A stretch of DNA of 64,000 nt from assembly GCA_019059635.1 (NCBI GenBank), contig JAGVRJ010000008.1, positions 62,001 through 126,000 on the forward strand. Reading direction: 5' to 3'. Source of the DNA: Proales similis. Taxonomy: Eukaryota > Rotifera > Eurotatoria > Ploima > Proalidae. Within the stretch, counting starts at the first letter, position 1; each line of letters begins with the position of its first letter. The position numbers were made by a program, and so were the translations under genes. Of this stretch, positions 23,303-34,230 are shown piece after piece. The notes under the pieces were generated by a model that was given only the letters and a program-made list of their open reading frames with translations, was not told the origin of the DNA and did not search any database.

Positions 23303-25286
23303 TTATTCGTCATTTTCGTCATCGTCAATCAGCTTAAGAGCAGACACGTTTCGCACTGAGTACGGCTCTTCGCTGTTAAGTGTGATGTCGTGTGTCTTGT
23401 CAGAACCTTGGTCCTTCAGCTCGGCCGCTTTTAAACTTGCAGCGTCCGATTCGCTAATGGTCTGGTAGATTTCGGCGTCATCCGCTTTTTCATGCTCTTT
23501 AGGTTTTTGATGGGGCTCTACTCCATCATGATGCTCATCTTCACCAATTGTGACCTCGTAAATGTTCAATCGCTCATCACTCTCTTCCACCGACTCCATT
23601 ATCGGACTGGAGACATAGTCGTTTTCGGTGCGGATGCTGGTTCCTGATTTTAGAGAGTTCTTTGAAATTCTCAGCTTCTTGCGCTCTCCGTCAGCTTTGA
23701 ACTTGTCCGGCTTTGAGTAAAATGAAGAGTCGTTGTGACTGCTCGAGTCAATGGCGCTATTCTGGCATTCGTTTTGGATCAACTCTTCATCGGATCTTCT
23801 ATTGCCGAGCATGTTCACGTAAATTTCCCGAAGGCGACCACCGAGAGAAGGAACTTTGCGAAAGTTTGAAATAGACTGCCCTCCAGTGTACTCCTTCTCT
23901 TGTTCGAGTTGAATCGAGGAAGCTATTGAGCCGCCCTGGTAGTCGCTTCCGTACGTTGTTGATTTTCCGTAGTAGACCTCGCTGTCTGCTTGTTTGGGTC
24001 GCCTGAGAAGAACAAGGACTTTGAAACTCGGTGTGAGAAATAGCCAAGAAAGGGACTAACCTTCGAGAAATTAACAGTAAGCCAAAAGCAATCACAATCA
24101 ATACGAGGGCAAATGCGATCACCGCAATAGTAGCTGCCATCATTTTGTCGCCTGTTTTCAATTTTTCCGTGAGAAGCGCTTAGGAGAGTAGTGGTTGTTG
24201 AGGCAATAATTACTTCTAGGTTGAAGTTGCTTGAGATTTTGCTCAACGGCTCTTTCGAACGCAGCAAGAGGCTCGAATTGAGTTGTCTGTGAAGTTGAGA
24301 TTGAGCTTGTTGAAGTTGAGGTTGTGGTTGTTGTTGTTGGTCTCGGAGTTGTAGTCGTGCTTGTCTCGTATATTGCAGTCATTTCAAGTGGCAAGACTAG
24401 AAATATTTTGATTAGTAAGAGGACGAGCCGAGCACAAAATACGGTGAATTACGCTCAAAATAGAGAAGAAATCCCTTGGGGAATTGCAAATTGCTCATTG
24501 TGAGCCAGTCAGAAAAGAACTTGATCTGAACAAGACGACGCTCGTTTCCGTTGTAGACAATGTGCGGCTGAGATGAGTATCCGAAGTTGGCCAATTGGTT
24601 GTCGATGGTTAAATAGTCGTTGAGACGTCCGAACATATCTCGGCCTTCCAGCGATTTGGTGAGCATGTAAATCACTAGGTGTCGATTGGATGGAACGGCA
24701 ATGTTTACATAGCAGGCTCGATTATTTCCGTAGTAATAAGGGTATGAGGGCGAATGAATGTAGCCGCTGTCAAGTCCAGCGATAGTTGCCGGCCCAGTTG
24801 AATCGCATATATCGAACGCCCTTCGTGAATTCATGGATTCTGTTTCAAAAGAGAAATTAGGCTTTTCATGAGAATAGATCGCTTGCTTCTTTACTAACTT
24901 GGTATGCAAGTGTAGAATATCTCGGCCGAGTTAGACTTGAAATCACAGTTTGTACCGTAGTCGCCTTTTCGGTGAGATTTAGTGTCGACTTGTATGTAGC
25001 AGTAGTTTAGGCTGTTGCAAGCGCGGCTGAACTTTCCCTCATATTTTTCAATTCCGAGGCAGTTATCCAGTTCTGTGGAAGCTCGCTGCGACAGAGCTGA
25101 GCAGCTTGGCCGGCTTGTATAGCGGACGCCCGAGACCACAATCAGCTCATCAACTTCACATTCAAGGGTTGCAAATGATCCGGCACATATCTCGCCTGTG
25201 GAGTTTAGTACACCAATGGCACTTGCTATGTTTGCGAAGCTGCCGAGTAGGAGCAACGAGACTAATACGAAAATGTTCAAATTCAT
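23303..25286 (-). CDS. SUEL-type lectin + CUB single-pass receptor (copy 1)
   Basis: Signal peptide MNLNIFVLVSLLLLGSFA (ATG 25284-25286; the upstream GTG is not used). A SUEL/galactose-binding lectin-like domain follows, with conserved cysteines (GEICAGSFATLEC, NYCYIQVDTKS, YGTNCDFKSNS, IFYTC). A CUB domain (CDSTGPATIAGL, GYIHSPSYPYYYGNN, FSDWLTM) comes next, then a Thr-rich, probably O-glycosylated linker (about 24380-24290) and a membrane segment MAATIAVIAFALVLIVIAFG. The tail of about 250 residues contains YVNM (a PI3K-SH2-type YxxM) and YQTI. Ligand and function are unknown; the tail motifs suggest tyrosine-kinase signalling (inference). It is divergent from a second gene of the same design at 28503-30383. 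Confidence 0.85.
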
Positions 25287-26809
25287 TCCAAATTTCACTT
25301 CCTTCTTCTTTCAATAAAATAAGACAGCTCGGCCTATTTCAGAGGCAATTGAGCTTTAATTCTAGTCAATGTGACCTTTTTGGTATTTGAAAAATCTAAA
25401 GAAAGCGAAATGATGATCAGAGCTAGAGCGTCTGGTTAGCTAATTTGAGCAAGCCGAGTCCAAGGCGGCCATCATTCTCTTCTGATTCAAGAGAGATAGG
25501 TGACGAGTTTTAGTGAGCACAGATGATCGCAGTGTGTCACTGTGCTCAGCACATACAGATTTAGAAAGGAATTAGGTTTTTATGAAAATGAGCCAACAAT
25601 ATAATAAGGAGCCAAGCAGTGTTGTATACAAGCGAGTGAGCACTTGTCGCACACAATCGGGCCGGACGTTTGGCCGCTTGCAAAATAAAACCCAATTACG
25701 AACGAATTAGATCTTCTCCATTGTGGCCAGGTTCAGATTTTGTAGAGCAATGCACGAAAAAGATATTCAATTGGAGCTATTCTTGTGCTCGTTTAATTTA
25801 TGAATGAGGCAGAGAGAAAGGCGAGAGGGAAAGAGGAAGAAGGGAGGCGGGGGACAACGCAGGAGCTGAGGTTAAAGGTTGAACTTTGGACATTATTGAG
25901 AGAGGCAGCAAGGGTTTTCAGCAAGGGTAGAGAGCATTTCCGGTTTGATTGGGGCCGTTTATGAGTTCATTTTGATGCTAGATCAAATATGGATCAAATT
26001 GAAACGCACACGATTTCAAACGTGACTGCTGCACTTGGAAGCCTCAATGAATTATGATTCATTCAGCGGGTATTTTGTAATAGATGACGCGCAACGAGCT
26101 CGTGTGATCAGCCGGCGGGGATTTAAACAAATCGATGAAATGCCCTGATTCTACTTGGTGGAATGCTGAATAAAGAACTAAGGAAATCAGGAGAGTTGAA
26201 CAAGAGTTCGGGAGGTTCGCCCACACCTTCCGGCTGTCTGCTTTTCTTTATGGGATTGTTTGAATCTCTGATCCCTGGAGGTTTGCTGCTGACAATTCAA
26301 CAATTAAGAGCATATTTTGCTTGGCGAATATTCATAAGTGGGCGACTCGTAAAAATCGTTGGTGAAGCAGTTTGATGTGAAATCGGCCTCTGAACTTAGC
26401 AGACACCAGCATCACACATTTGAACGTGACATTGCCGAAAGTGACATTGCATTCTTTTAGCGCTTATTAATCATCGGTGTGAATAAAACTTTGGCTGACG
26501 TTTGCATTTGGCAGAGCATGTCGGCGGCAGTTGCTTCAGCAGCACGAGTCAAGTCGAAGGTATTCCTCTTGCCCACAAAACAAAGGCGGTGAACAAGAGA
26601 GGTGTTGCAATCTCTCTTGCTTTACATACTTTGGGCATTAGTTGTTGAAACGTGAACAGGATCGGGGGCAAGGGTGTTAATTACATCAGTCATGTCGAGA
26701 GACAGTCGCCCGGCTCATTCTATTTATAGAGGAAGCAGTATAAATTGATTAGACAAAGAACGATGTGAATTAGCATTAGCCGTGTCCTGAGTTTGCTCTT
26801 TCACGCCCT

Positions 26810-26848
<39 letters not shown>

Positions 26849-27123
26849 AGCTTCTCCCTCTATCTTGCTTTTCTTCTCTTTATCTTTGTCTCTTGAATAT
26901 TTTACTATTTTGCTTCATTACGAATAGGACCAGGAAAGGGAATTACGCCGATCCATTTAGTCAAATCTGCACTCACTCTTCCTGGTTACCGTTTGCTCTC
27001 AGTCTTTTGCATCTAAATTCCGATTCTGATTTGATTGTATTTATTTAGTTCTTCTAAGGTTTATGTGTGGCCCTTATTCTCAGCTTAGATTCAAAGTAAA
27101 TTTCGTCTAGGAGTTGCACAAAA
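25287..27123. other. Gene-free region with regulatory potential
   Basis: Upstream of the minus-strand receptor and of the small-peptide gene. It contains purine-rich runs (about 25805-25860) and a perfect TC dinucleotide repeat at 26812-26842. No conserved reading frame is seen. Confidence 0.45.
26812..26842. repeat. (TC)n microsatellite
   Basis: About 15 perfect TC/CT units, 280 bp upstream of the small secreted-peptide gene. On the minus strand this is a GAGA tract. A promoter role is possible but unproven. Confidence 0.9.
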
Positions 27124-27435
27124 ATGAAAACCGTGTTCATCGCCCTCCTCCTGCTTCTGTTCATACTTAAGGTCCGTTCGACAAGGATGGATAGCCATCC
27201 TGAATGTGGGGCCCCGCCTACATTGAAATATCGCGAGCTGGCTCGTGCAATTGGTAAGAAGGTTCAAAACAAACGCCTCAGACGCTCATCCTGAAGATAA
27301 AAATTGTTTAAAGGATGGAATTGGCAACAGCTTGTTCAATTTATTCGCAATGAACGGCCTGATGAGTTTGACAGATTAATTTCTTCAATTCGAATCTATG
27401 CGGATTGCTTGACAATGTCTAAAATTCCCATTTAA
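27124..27435 (+). CDS. Small secreted peptide precursor, two exons, 83 residues
   Basis: Exon 1 (27124-27253) encodes the signal peptide MKTVFIALLLLLFILKVRS followed by TRMDSHPECGAPPTLKYREL. The donor is TTG|GTAAGA, the intron is 60 nt and the acceptor is GTTTAAAG. Exon 2 (27314-27435) continues WNWQQLVQFIRNERPDEF and ends CLTMSKIPI. The 252 nt are exactly 84 codons with stop. The predicted mature peptide of about 64 residues has two cysteines that could form one disulfide and a helical centre. I recognise no family. An acceptor-like TCGTCTAG lies about 13 nt upstream of the ATG, and AATAAA lies near 27751. It sits between the two SUEL/CUB genes. The reconstruction is from splice consensus and frame only. 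Confidence 0.6.
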
Positions 27436-28502
27436 TGCCACGCAGACAACAGCAAGTACCGAGCAAAAGAATCAACATTATCATCATAGGCAGCTAATAA
27501 TTCATATTCTTATTGCGCTATTTCAACTATACGCAGCTTAAAATCGGGGAGAGGAGAGAATTGAACGCCCAAGCCCAAAGACTAACCGAGCTGCTGCAGT
27601 AGATTTAGGAATTTTTGTTTGTTTTGGATATTGTTTAACGTTCGCTTTCTTTACTTTGCCCCCGTTCTCCTTTCACCTCTCTCCCTCTTATCTTTGGTTG
27701 CCGTTTTACTTTTTCTGGCTTGGCATCACTCAATTTCTTCTTCTGTACTAATAAAATATAAACAAAAAAAAAGCCGAAAGCTGAGGACGCGCTAAATTCC
27801 GCACTTGAGCCGACTTCTCGTGACCGCCCACTTCTGAATCATGCATGGCCCTTATCTTGTTTAAAATTGGCCGCCATGCCCGCCCAAAGCCAATTTAGAA
27901 ACAACGGCGGCCAAGCTGACACGCCTCGCCTTAATCAGGCTTCCTCTTTTTGATACGCGAGCTTTTTGGCGCCGCTCGTTTTAATTATTATTCAAGAAGA
28001 AAAAAAACAAAAAGAATGAAACAAGCTGGCGATTTGGGAGTCGGGCGGTCTGCTCGGTTCACTGGGTATGATGATCAAGGGCCTTAATTGGATTAAGTTG
28101 CGCAATTGGCAAAGGTGGTTTCTATTGCCAAATAAGAAACCAAAGCAGTCAAAGTTCACGAATGTTTTCGATTAATTCTCTGACATTCTCAGCTTCAAGA
28201 GATGAGTGTCTTAACACAGGCACGCATACGAAGAAGAAAGAATTTAGGCTCACACTTGGAGTCAGATTTCGCACATTACAGGCCTTCCAGGTTGCTTCGT
28301 TGTAAGAGCGCATTAGCGCCAGAGCCGAGTGGTTAATTATTCATTCAGTTCTTAAATATCTGCGACGCTCTCACGGCCAAGCAAGGTCGGGTCGGTCAGC
28401 GTAGAACCTAACAAGGTCATTGGGTCAGAGCCAATCGTGTGTCTTGGAGAATATTGACTTAAAACACGAGGCAGTTTGTTTTTCTAGAGCTTGCGATACA
28501 AT
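27436..28502. other. Spacer between the small-peptide gene and receptor copy 2
   Basis: Includes the probable 3' UTR of the peptide gene (poly(A) signal at about 27751) and the upstream region of the plus-strand receptor, with a strong acceptor-like TTTTTCTAG ending at 28487. No other gene is seen. Confidence 0.45.
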
Positions 28503-30383
28503 ATGAACGCTGGAGCCTGTCGCATCTATTCGGCGCATTTCCTTCTCGTGCTCGCCATCGCTGGTCTTTGCGAATTTGCGAGTGGCAGTGAGTATTTGTC
28601 CACCTGTACCCGATCGCCATTCTTTGGTTTATTTCATATTTCTCAAAGGCAAACACGAGACGAGCAGCGTGTGCTTAAAGCCCCGGACCGAGAGGATAAC
28701 TTTAAGATGTAGCGAGCCAACAACTGCACTGTTCATTAGTCAAGTAAAATACTCGAATGACGCCCAAGACAACTGTGGAAGCAACAAAACCCAAGAGCGT
28801 GATTGCGTGGCCTATTTGACTCACCAAAGAGCTGCCGATTGCAACGGCAAGAGGCAATGTGACTTTGACACGACGCCCAAGAACTTTAGCTACGGATTCG
28901 ACGGCGCCAATTGTGATTTTGAAGCTCGTAGTCTTCATGTGCGCTACGAATGCATCCCTGGTGAGTAAGCATCGACGTTGATTTTTAATCTTTAATAAGT
29001 TGGTTAACTGGGTTTAGTTGACTTTGACCAACGTCGGATACCAAAATACGATGTGTGCGCTAGCGCTGGAGCTATAACACATCCGGTTCATGGCTTCATT
29101 CACTCGCCTAATTACCCGAGAAATTACCAATCTCGACAATACTGTCAGCTCAGCATCAAACTGCCTGCGCCCAACCAGCGCTTAGAAATGTTTCTGATTG
29201 ATCTGCTTCTCGAAGATTTGAGTAGTCGCACCTCTGACCCAACCGACTATTTGCAAATAAACAATAACGAGAAATACTTTGGCCAAAAGTCGTTCATCAA
29301 CATCTACAACAGCTCCAATGACGCAGTCATCACCTTCAAGAGTGACATTTGGTTCAACAAGCGCGGCTTTTTCATATTTTTCCAAGGTAAACTATTTATT
29401 GAAAAAAATCTGAAGAACAGGCGCTAACGGCTAATTCAGTGGTGGATGTACCAATTGACGTGGAGAGGGCCAGCGAAGATGTTGTCGTTCCACAATCGAA
29501 TGCCACAGACGTAATGAGTTCGCCCGAGGCTGGCACATTGCATCGAATTCTTATAGAAAACAGCACTACCACGCCTTCGAGTCTTTTGAATCCGGATGAT
29601 TTGAAAATCAGTCATTTGGCAGCGTCTCAATTCCGCTACCAAGAGCCAGTGGGTACTGTTGTCAGTGATCATACAACCAAGGCGGTCCTCACGCTGTGCA
29701 TACTTGTCGTTATACTCTCATCCCTTCTCATATTTTTACTTCTAACGAATCGAAAGCGTTTCTTCAGTGACATCTACAAGAAGCAGCTGAGCGAGTTAAG
29801 CGCCTACAACAATGAGTCGATCAGCGCTTACATTGACATGAATCAAGTGTCTAATGGAGGTGGTAGCGTGATCTACTTGAGCTCAGGCCAGCAGCTACCT
29901 CGTCAAGTCAAGCCCATCCCAGTTCGACTTGACAATTCCACGGCCCAGCTGCTATTGAATACAAGCGACGTTAGCAGCAGTAACTCGCATCTCGGCCTTA
30001 AAAGAATCTCGAACGAAGTTTACGAAGACCTTAACAGCACCAGCTACGTCGACACCTCTAAAATAGAGGGCACAATTCAGCACTGCAAAGAGAATGAATA
30101 TTGCTACATTCCATCTAACAAACTTGAATGCCCTGCCGAGCTAAAGGAAGAAGAAGAAGAAGCGCACTTTTCGGCCGATCGAACCCTTTCGAATGAGCAC
30201 ATCCCACAGGAGCAGCTGACTTCTACGCCCGCGCACAACAAAACCAAAAACCACTATGACGTTCCGAACGAAAGCCAAACGCCCAACGAGTACCGCACTT
30301 GCTTCGAGTCGGAGACACTGCGGGCCGAAGAGGACGACGATCTCTTTGAGTATCAAACTCCGACCAACATGCCCAAAAATTGA
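28503..30383 (+). CDS. SUEL-type lectin + CUB single-pass receptor (copy 2)
   Basis: Signal peptide MNAGACRIYSAHFLLVLAIA. After a short intron comes a SUEL-type domain (SSVCLKPRTERITLRC, RDCVAYLTHQRAADC, GKRQCDFDT, GANCDF, RYECIP). A CUB domain follows (CASAGAITHPVHGFIHSPNY, YPRNYQSRQYC, FKSDIWFNKRGFF), then a linker and a membrane segment AVLTLCILVVILSSLLIFLL. The tail of about 200 residues contains possible SH2-docking tyrosines: YEDL, YCYIP, YDVP (Crk-type YxxP), YRTC and YQTP. Exon order and intron positions parallel copy 1 on the opposite strand, which supports an old inverted duplication. Ligand unknown. Confidence 0.85.
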
Positions 30384-30607
30384 AGCTTTCAATTGCTGCT
30401 CTAAACTATTCTGCTCGAGTATGATGATTATCATTCGTCTTTCTTTTTATTTTTCTCTATTTCATGGTAATTTATGAAAAAAAAGAAACAATAAAGATTA
30501 TTAACTTATGAAACGAATGTCGATTTTCTCACGGCAGAAGCGACGAATCAAAACATGGCAAGTGATCAACAAAAACCGTTGGGTCGTTCCAAAATCGACA
30601 GAAAAAA

Positions 30608-31240
30608 ATGAAAATATTAGAAACGAATTGGCAAGGACAGCTCATAGTCTTCTTGAGCCTGGTCGGCAGCCTCAACGCTCAATATAATCAGCTTCAATGG
30701 AGCCTGTGCGGTCCGTCCGATGTGGATATCTACTACAACATCATCAATCCGATGGTTAGGCATTTTGCATTAAGTAATTTGCAAGTTTCTCATCGACCAG
30801 TTGATTAGCCGATCGTGTTTCCACAGCCGGCTCGCTGGTTGTTCAACGCATATCTCAAACGTCCGATGGATGGCCCGGTAAAAAGCGACGTGAAAATCAC
30901 TCGTTACATATCGGGCATTCCGTTGCCGATCCGATGCTATTTAGTCAACGGCCATTACACAGGCTCTTGTGCGTTCGAAGACCTTTGCTCGGCTGTCATG
31001 TACATTTTGAATCTGAACGAGAAGAATTGTCCGCAAGACTTTTTACAAAACGGAATAAATTGCAAGTGCCCGTTCAATATTCCTGCGGGCTTGTACAATT
31101 TCAACGAGACACTGCCAACCTACGCGCCCGTCTTCCTAGAGAACTCCTGGCTTCTCAAGGGCGACTACCGAATAGTTGTCAATGCAAGTGACAGTCGTGG
31201 ACACTTCTTCTGTTTGAGCATGGCTTTCACTCTCAGCTAG
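30608..31240 (+). CDS. GM2 activator-like lipid-binding protein
   Basis: Two exons (30608-30754 and 30827-31240, 72-nt intron) give 186 residues. A signal peptide ending about LSLVGSLNA is followed by an ML/GM2A-type fold. Landmarks shared with human GM2A are IPIRC-type Cys before YTGSCAFEDLC (human IGSCTFEHFC), NCPQDFLQ, CKCPFNIPAGLYNF (human CHCPFKEGTYSL) and the C-terminal WLLKGDYRIVVNAS. GM2A lifts gangliosides from lysosomal membranes for beta-hexosaminidase; invertebrate homologues may bind other lipids. N-glycosylation sequons (NET, NAS) are present. Confidence 0.88.
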
Positions 31241-32002
31241 ATTCCCAGTCTATCCAAAAACCGTCAATAAACTTTAAAATCAAAGAATAAACTCATAAAT
31301 AATTGGACATTTCTGGAATTTGTTTTTGTTGTTGTTGTTGCTGAAGTTTGCTCGCTTTAACCATTGATAATCTAGCTTTATGAAAGGAGAGATGCGAGTC
31401 TCTCCGGTTTATCTATCATTTACCATATAGCCAGATTACCAAAGAAATAAAGCGAAGAGAGCTTGACTTGAAAATTTGACTCGATCGGCTCGGTTGTTAG
31501 GACTCTAATTTGAATTGGTCAGTTGGCTTAAAAGCGTAAAGGCAAGTCACTTTTTTGTGGCGCGTAAGCTCCTATTTATTTAGAGACGCGAGTCCGCCTA
31601 TCGGTTCAATATGTCGGCAATTCGTCGATAGACGCTAAGACGGAAATATGGCCGGACTAATTCCAAGATTTAAGTTGGCGGTCTGCAAAAACAAAATGAG
31701 CGTAAATGGCGTTTAAGGCGCTCTAGCTGCCGTAGGACGCTTCAAGTAAATAGCTGCCATCAGAATTGGGTCTGAAAGGTCGGACGCTTGAACGATCGCA
31801 TTTGACGACGCGAGTTCTGGGGCGGACTGCCTGCAGCTATTAAGCTACTCTGTTCGCGCCTTCCTTTCTCTTCGTTCAACCTTTTTTTCGGTTTCTTACT
31901 CGCTCTGATTGAGGCTTTAATTATTTAATTTTCTTGTTGTTGTTGTGGTTTCCATACCCTCTCTCTCAATCCTTTTTTCTTCATCTCAATCGAATAAGTG
32001 AG

Positions 32003-32036
32003 CACACACACACACATAGGGAGGGAGAGAGAGAGA
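32003..32036. repeat. (CA)n and (GA)n microsatellites
   Basis: About seven CA units followed closely by about six GA units, separated by a purine-rich spacer. Confidence 0.75.
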
Positions 32037-32290
32037 ACCAAACGCATTGGAGTTGAGCTCAATATACACAAAACTTTGGCCGCTCGCTTGCTCGTTCAAC
32101 TAGCTCGTTCAGGCGAATATGAAGAAAAATGGCGACAATCTATTTAGTTCTCATTATAGAGCAAAGCATCAATTAATGCGGCTGGCTCTTCAAAGCAGCG
32201 ATTTCAAACTTGACATGGCTTAGTTGCTAACCAAATGAGCTGGCAAGTAATAATGGAGGTGGAGCATTTACGCCAATACGCTTAAAGAAA

Positions 32291-32307
32291 GAAGAGAGAG
32301 AGAGAGA
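32291..32307. repeat. (GA)n tract
   Basis: A short GA repeat of about eight units in the gene-free region. Confidence 0.7.
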
Positions 32308-32924
32308 AAATAAAATTTGCTCGCTCTCTAATTCACCACTTTTCCGGTCGATCGCTAGTAAACAACGATTCTTGGACCGACGGAAGTGGGTCTTGAAAAA
32401 CTGCAGCGTTAAGTGCGATCGATTAAAAAGGTGATGATCGAAATGAAGACTAGGCGCATTGTAATTTTCTGCTCTAACCCGCCAGCGTATTCTTTTTATA
32501 TGAGCCTCAGCACTCTGAAATTTATATTTTTCTCATTTTGAATGGAAGACGATTTGGAAAATAAATGAAGAAAAATAAAACCGAATGGATTGTGGCTCTT
32601 TCGGAGAAAAGAATGAAATTAGAGTGGAAGCTGGGCGTCGGCATAAAGCAAACGAATTGAAATGCAAAGAAATAAAAAACTGCAGTGATTGTTTGTAAAG
32701 AAATGGTCACCAGCTGCGCACTGCATGCGCGGTCGAACAAGTTGGACCAAAGAGAATGAACGCGGGCAAAAATTTTGAATAGAGCCTTAAAGCGACAGCG
32801 CGGCTCAAATAAAAAGTCGATGAGTTTATATCATCGTTGCACTCATTAAACGTTGCAAATCAGATTAGAAATGTCAACGATTGAATTAATTTGCCTCATG
32901 CATGCAGCACTAAATTTGAGCAAA

Positions 32925-32940
32925 GAGAGAGAGAGAGAGG
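32925..32940. repeat. (GA)n tract
   Basis: A short GA repeat of about eight units in the gene-free region. Confidence 0.7.
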
Positions 32941-34230
32941 GGAAAATATTTTTGGGCACTAGCACGGCGGTGAGCCTTGTCGTCTCCTCGCTGGTTGTCG
33001 GGGATGGTGGTCGCCGTCGTCGCTGCTGAGTAAATAAACCATCTAAATAAGCTCATTTGAAATAGTTATTCATTTGCATAGGACGTAGTATTAGGGAAAG
33101 AAGAGTTTTAGGGCTGGAGACATAAGGCGCTCAGACTATCGTGCAGGTGTTTTGGTCGCGTCAAACAGTCCAATAGACGAGCGATCTAGCTGACGTGCTG
33201 ACTATCGCGCTGTGCAAACAGGCTTATTTGAGCCCTAATTTGAAACGATTTAGACGCATTTGCATTCATATGACCATCAGGTCGCGCTATTCGAGAACAA
33301 CTTATATTAAATTTGTAAATTAGGTGCCCAGATTCGGATTGCAGATTGTTTGTGCATTAAACGTAGCAAACAGAAATGAAAAAAAAGAGCGAAAACGCGT
33401 TCAGATAGGTGCAGATTTTAGATGGAGATAAAAAATTTTGGCCAATGGTCTGGAAAAAAGCGACCAAGCGAACAATGCTGTTTGGCTAAGCGTGTTTCAT
33501 CATTTATTTATTTAAAAGCCCGTCCTGCTCCTCAAGCTTGTCCCCTCTTCTGTCTAATGCTGCAAGCCCATCGATTGATTGCGCGTCTGACTGCAAGAAA
33601 AAGTTTTCAACTCCACGTCTGTTCTAATTCATTCGTATGAGGGCATTGTTTCTACAAGCAACTCAAGTGTCAAAATTAAGAGCGTCCGACTTTTAATAAT
33701 TATTTGATACTCGTCGCTTGAAGCATCAACTTCAAATTGAAACCAATACTACTGCTTTCTGGCTCATTGGCTCTCAAAAGCGTCTATACCAATTCTTTAC
33801 GCAGCTCGTCAAGCTAATTAGGCGCGGCCATTTGCCTCATCAACTCTTGGAGCAAATCGCCTTCCTTGACCTGTCGCAGCGCCAATTCTTCTCCTTTCTC
33901 TCTTTACTTATTCCATTAGTGCGAACACTCGAACAAGTCGCGACCGCTCGAATCGCTTAGCAACGCTCTCATCGAACGATCTAAGCTAATCGCCTATCAG
34001 CTATTTCAATTAGTTTCTGCCTGCTTTGAACTAATCATTTTGCTTCGATTTGACGCGGTAAAATTCTACTGCGATCCGACTTGTGTCAATCGATTTATTT
34101 TGGCTCAATAGGAGAAAAATGACAATCCGAAAGGGTGATGAGTAGGAAAATATGTACAAATTGCTCCATATGAAAATTCAAGAAAAAAATAGTTCACTTG
34201 TTCTGTTGGCTCAGTTGAGAGCAGCGAGGA

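Larger units (their letters stand above)
31241..34230. other. Three-kilobase gene-free region between convergent genes
   Basis: Both flanking genes (GM2A-like and MAU2) end here, so no promoter is needed for either, yet this is the longest empty stretch of the window. It has (CA)n at about 32003-32016, (GA)n at about 32025-32036, 32291-32307 and 32925-32940, and many scattered ATTA and CATTTG motifs. Short open frames show no recognisable protein. Confidence 0.5.

Noticed and set aside
26163-26375. Plus-strand 70-codon frame with a hydrophobic stretch
   Set aside because: A membrane-like segment alone is weak evidence; no signal-peptide structure and no neighbouring splice sites.
27240-27293. 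Read-through of the peptide gene intron gives ...ARAIGKKVQNK, like an amidated neuropeptide with a GKK cleavage site
   Set aside because: GGT AAG AAG is simply the splice donor G|GTAAGAAG read in frame 0; the spliced form is longer and open. Kept only as a caution.
32950-32975. Sequence reminiscent of the miR-96/263 seed (GGCACTAGCAC)
   Set aside because: The seed carries an extra G and no stable hairpin arm could be found nearby by eye.
33718-33960. Plus-strand open frame of 80 codons in the gene-free region
   Set aside because: Sequence looks unconstrained and the initial codon is not ATG; no family seen.
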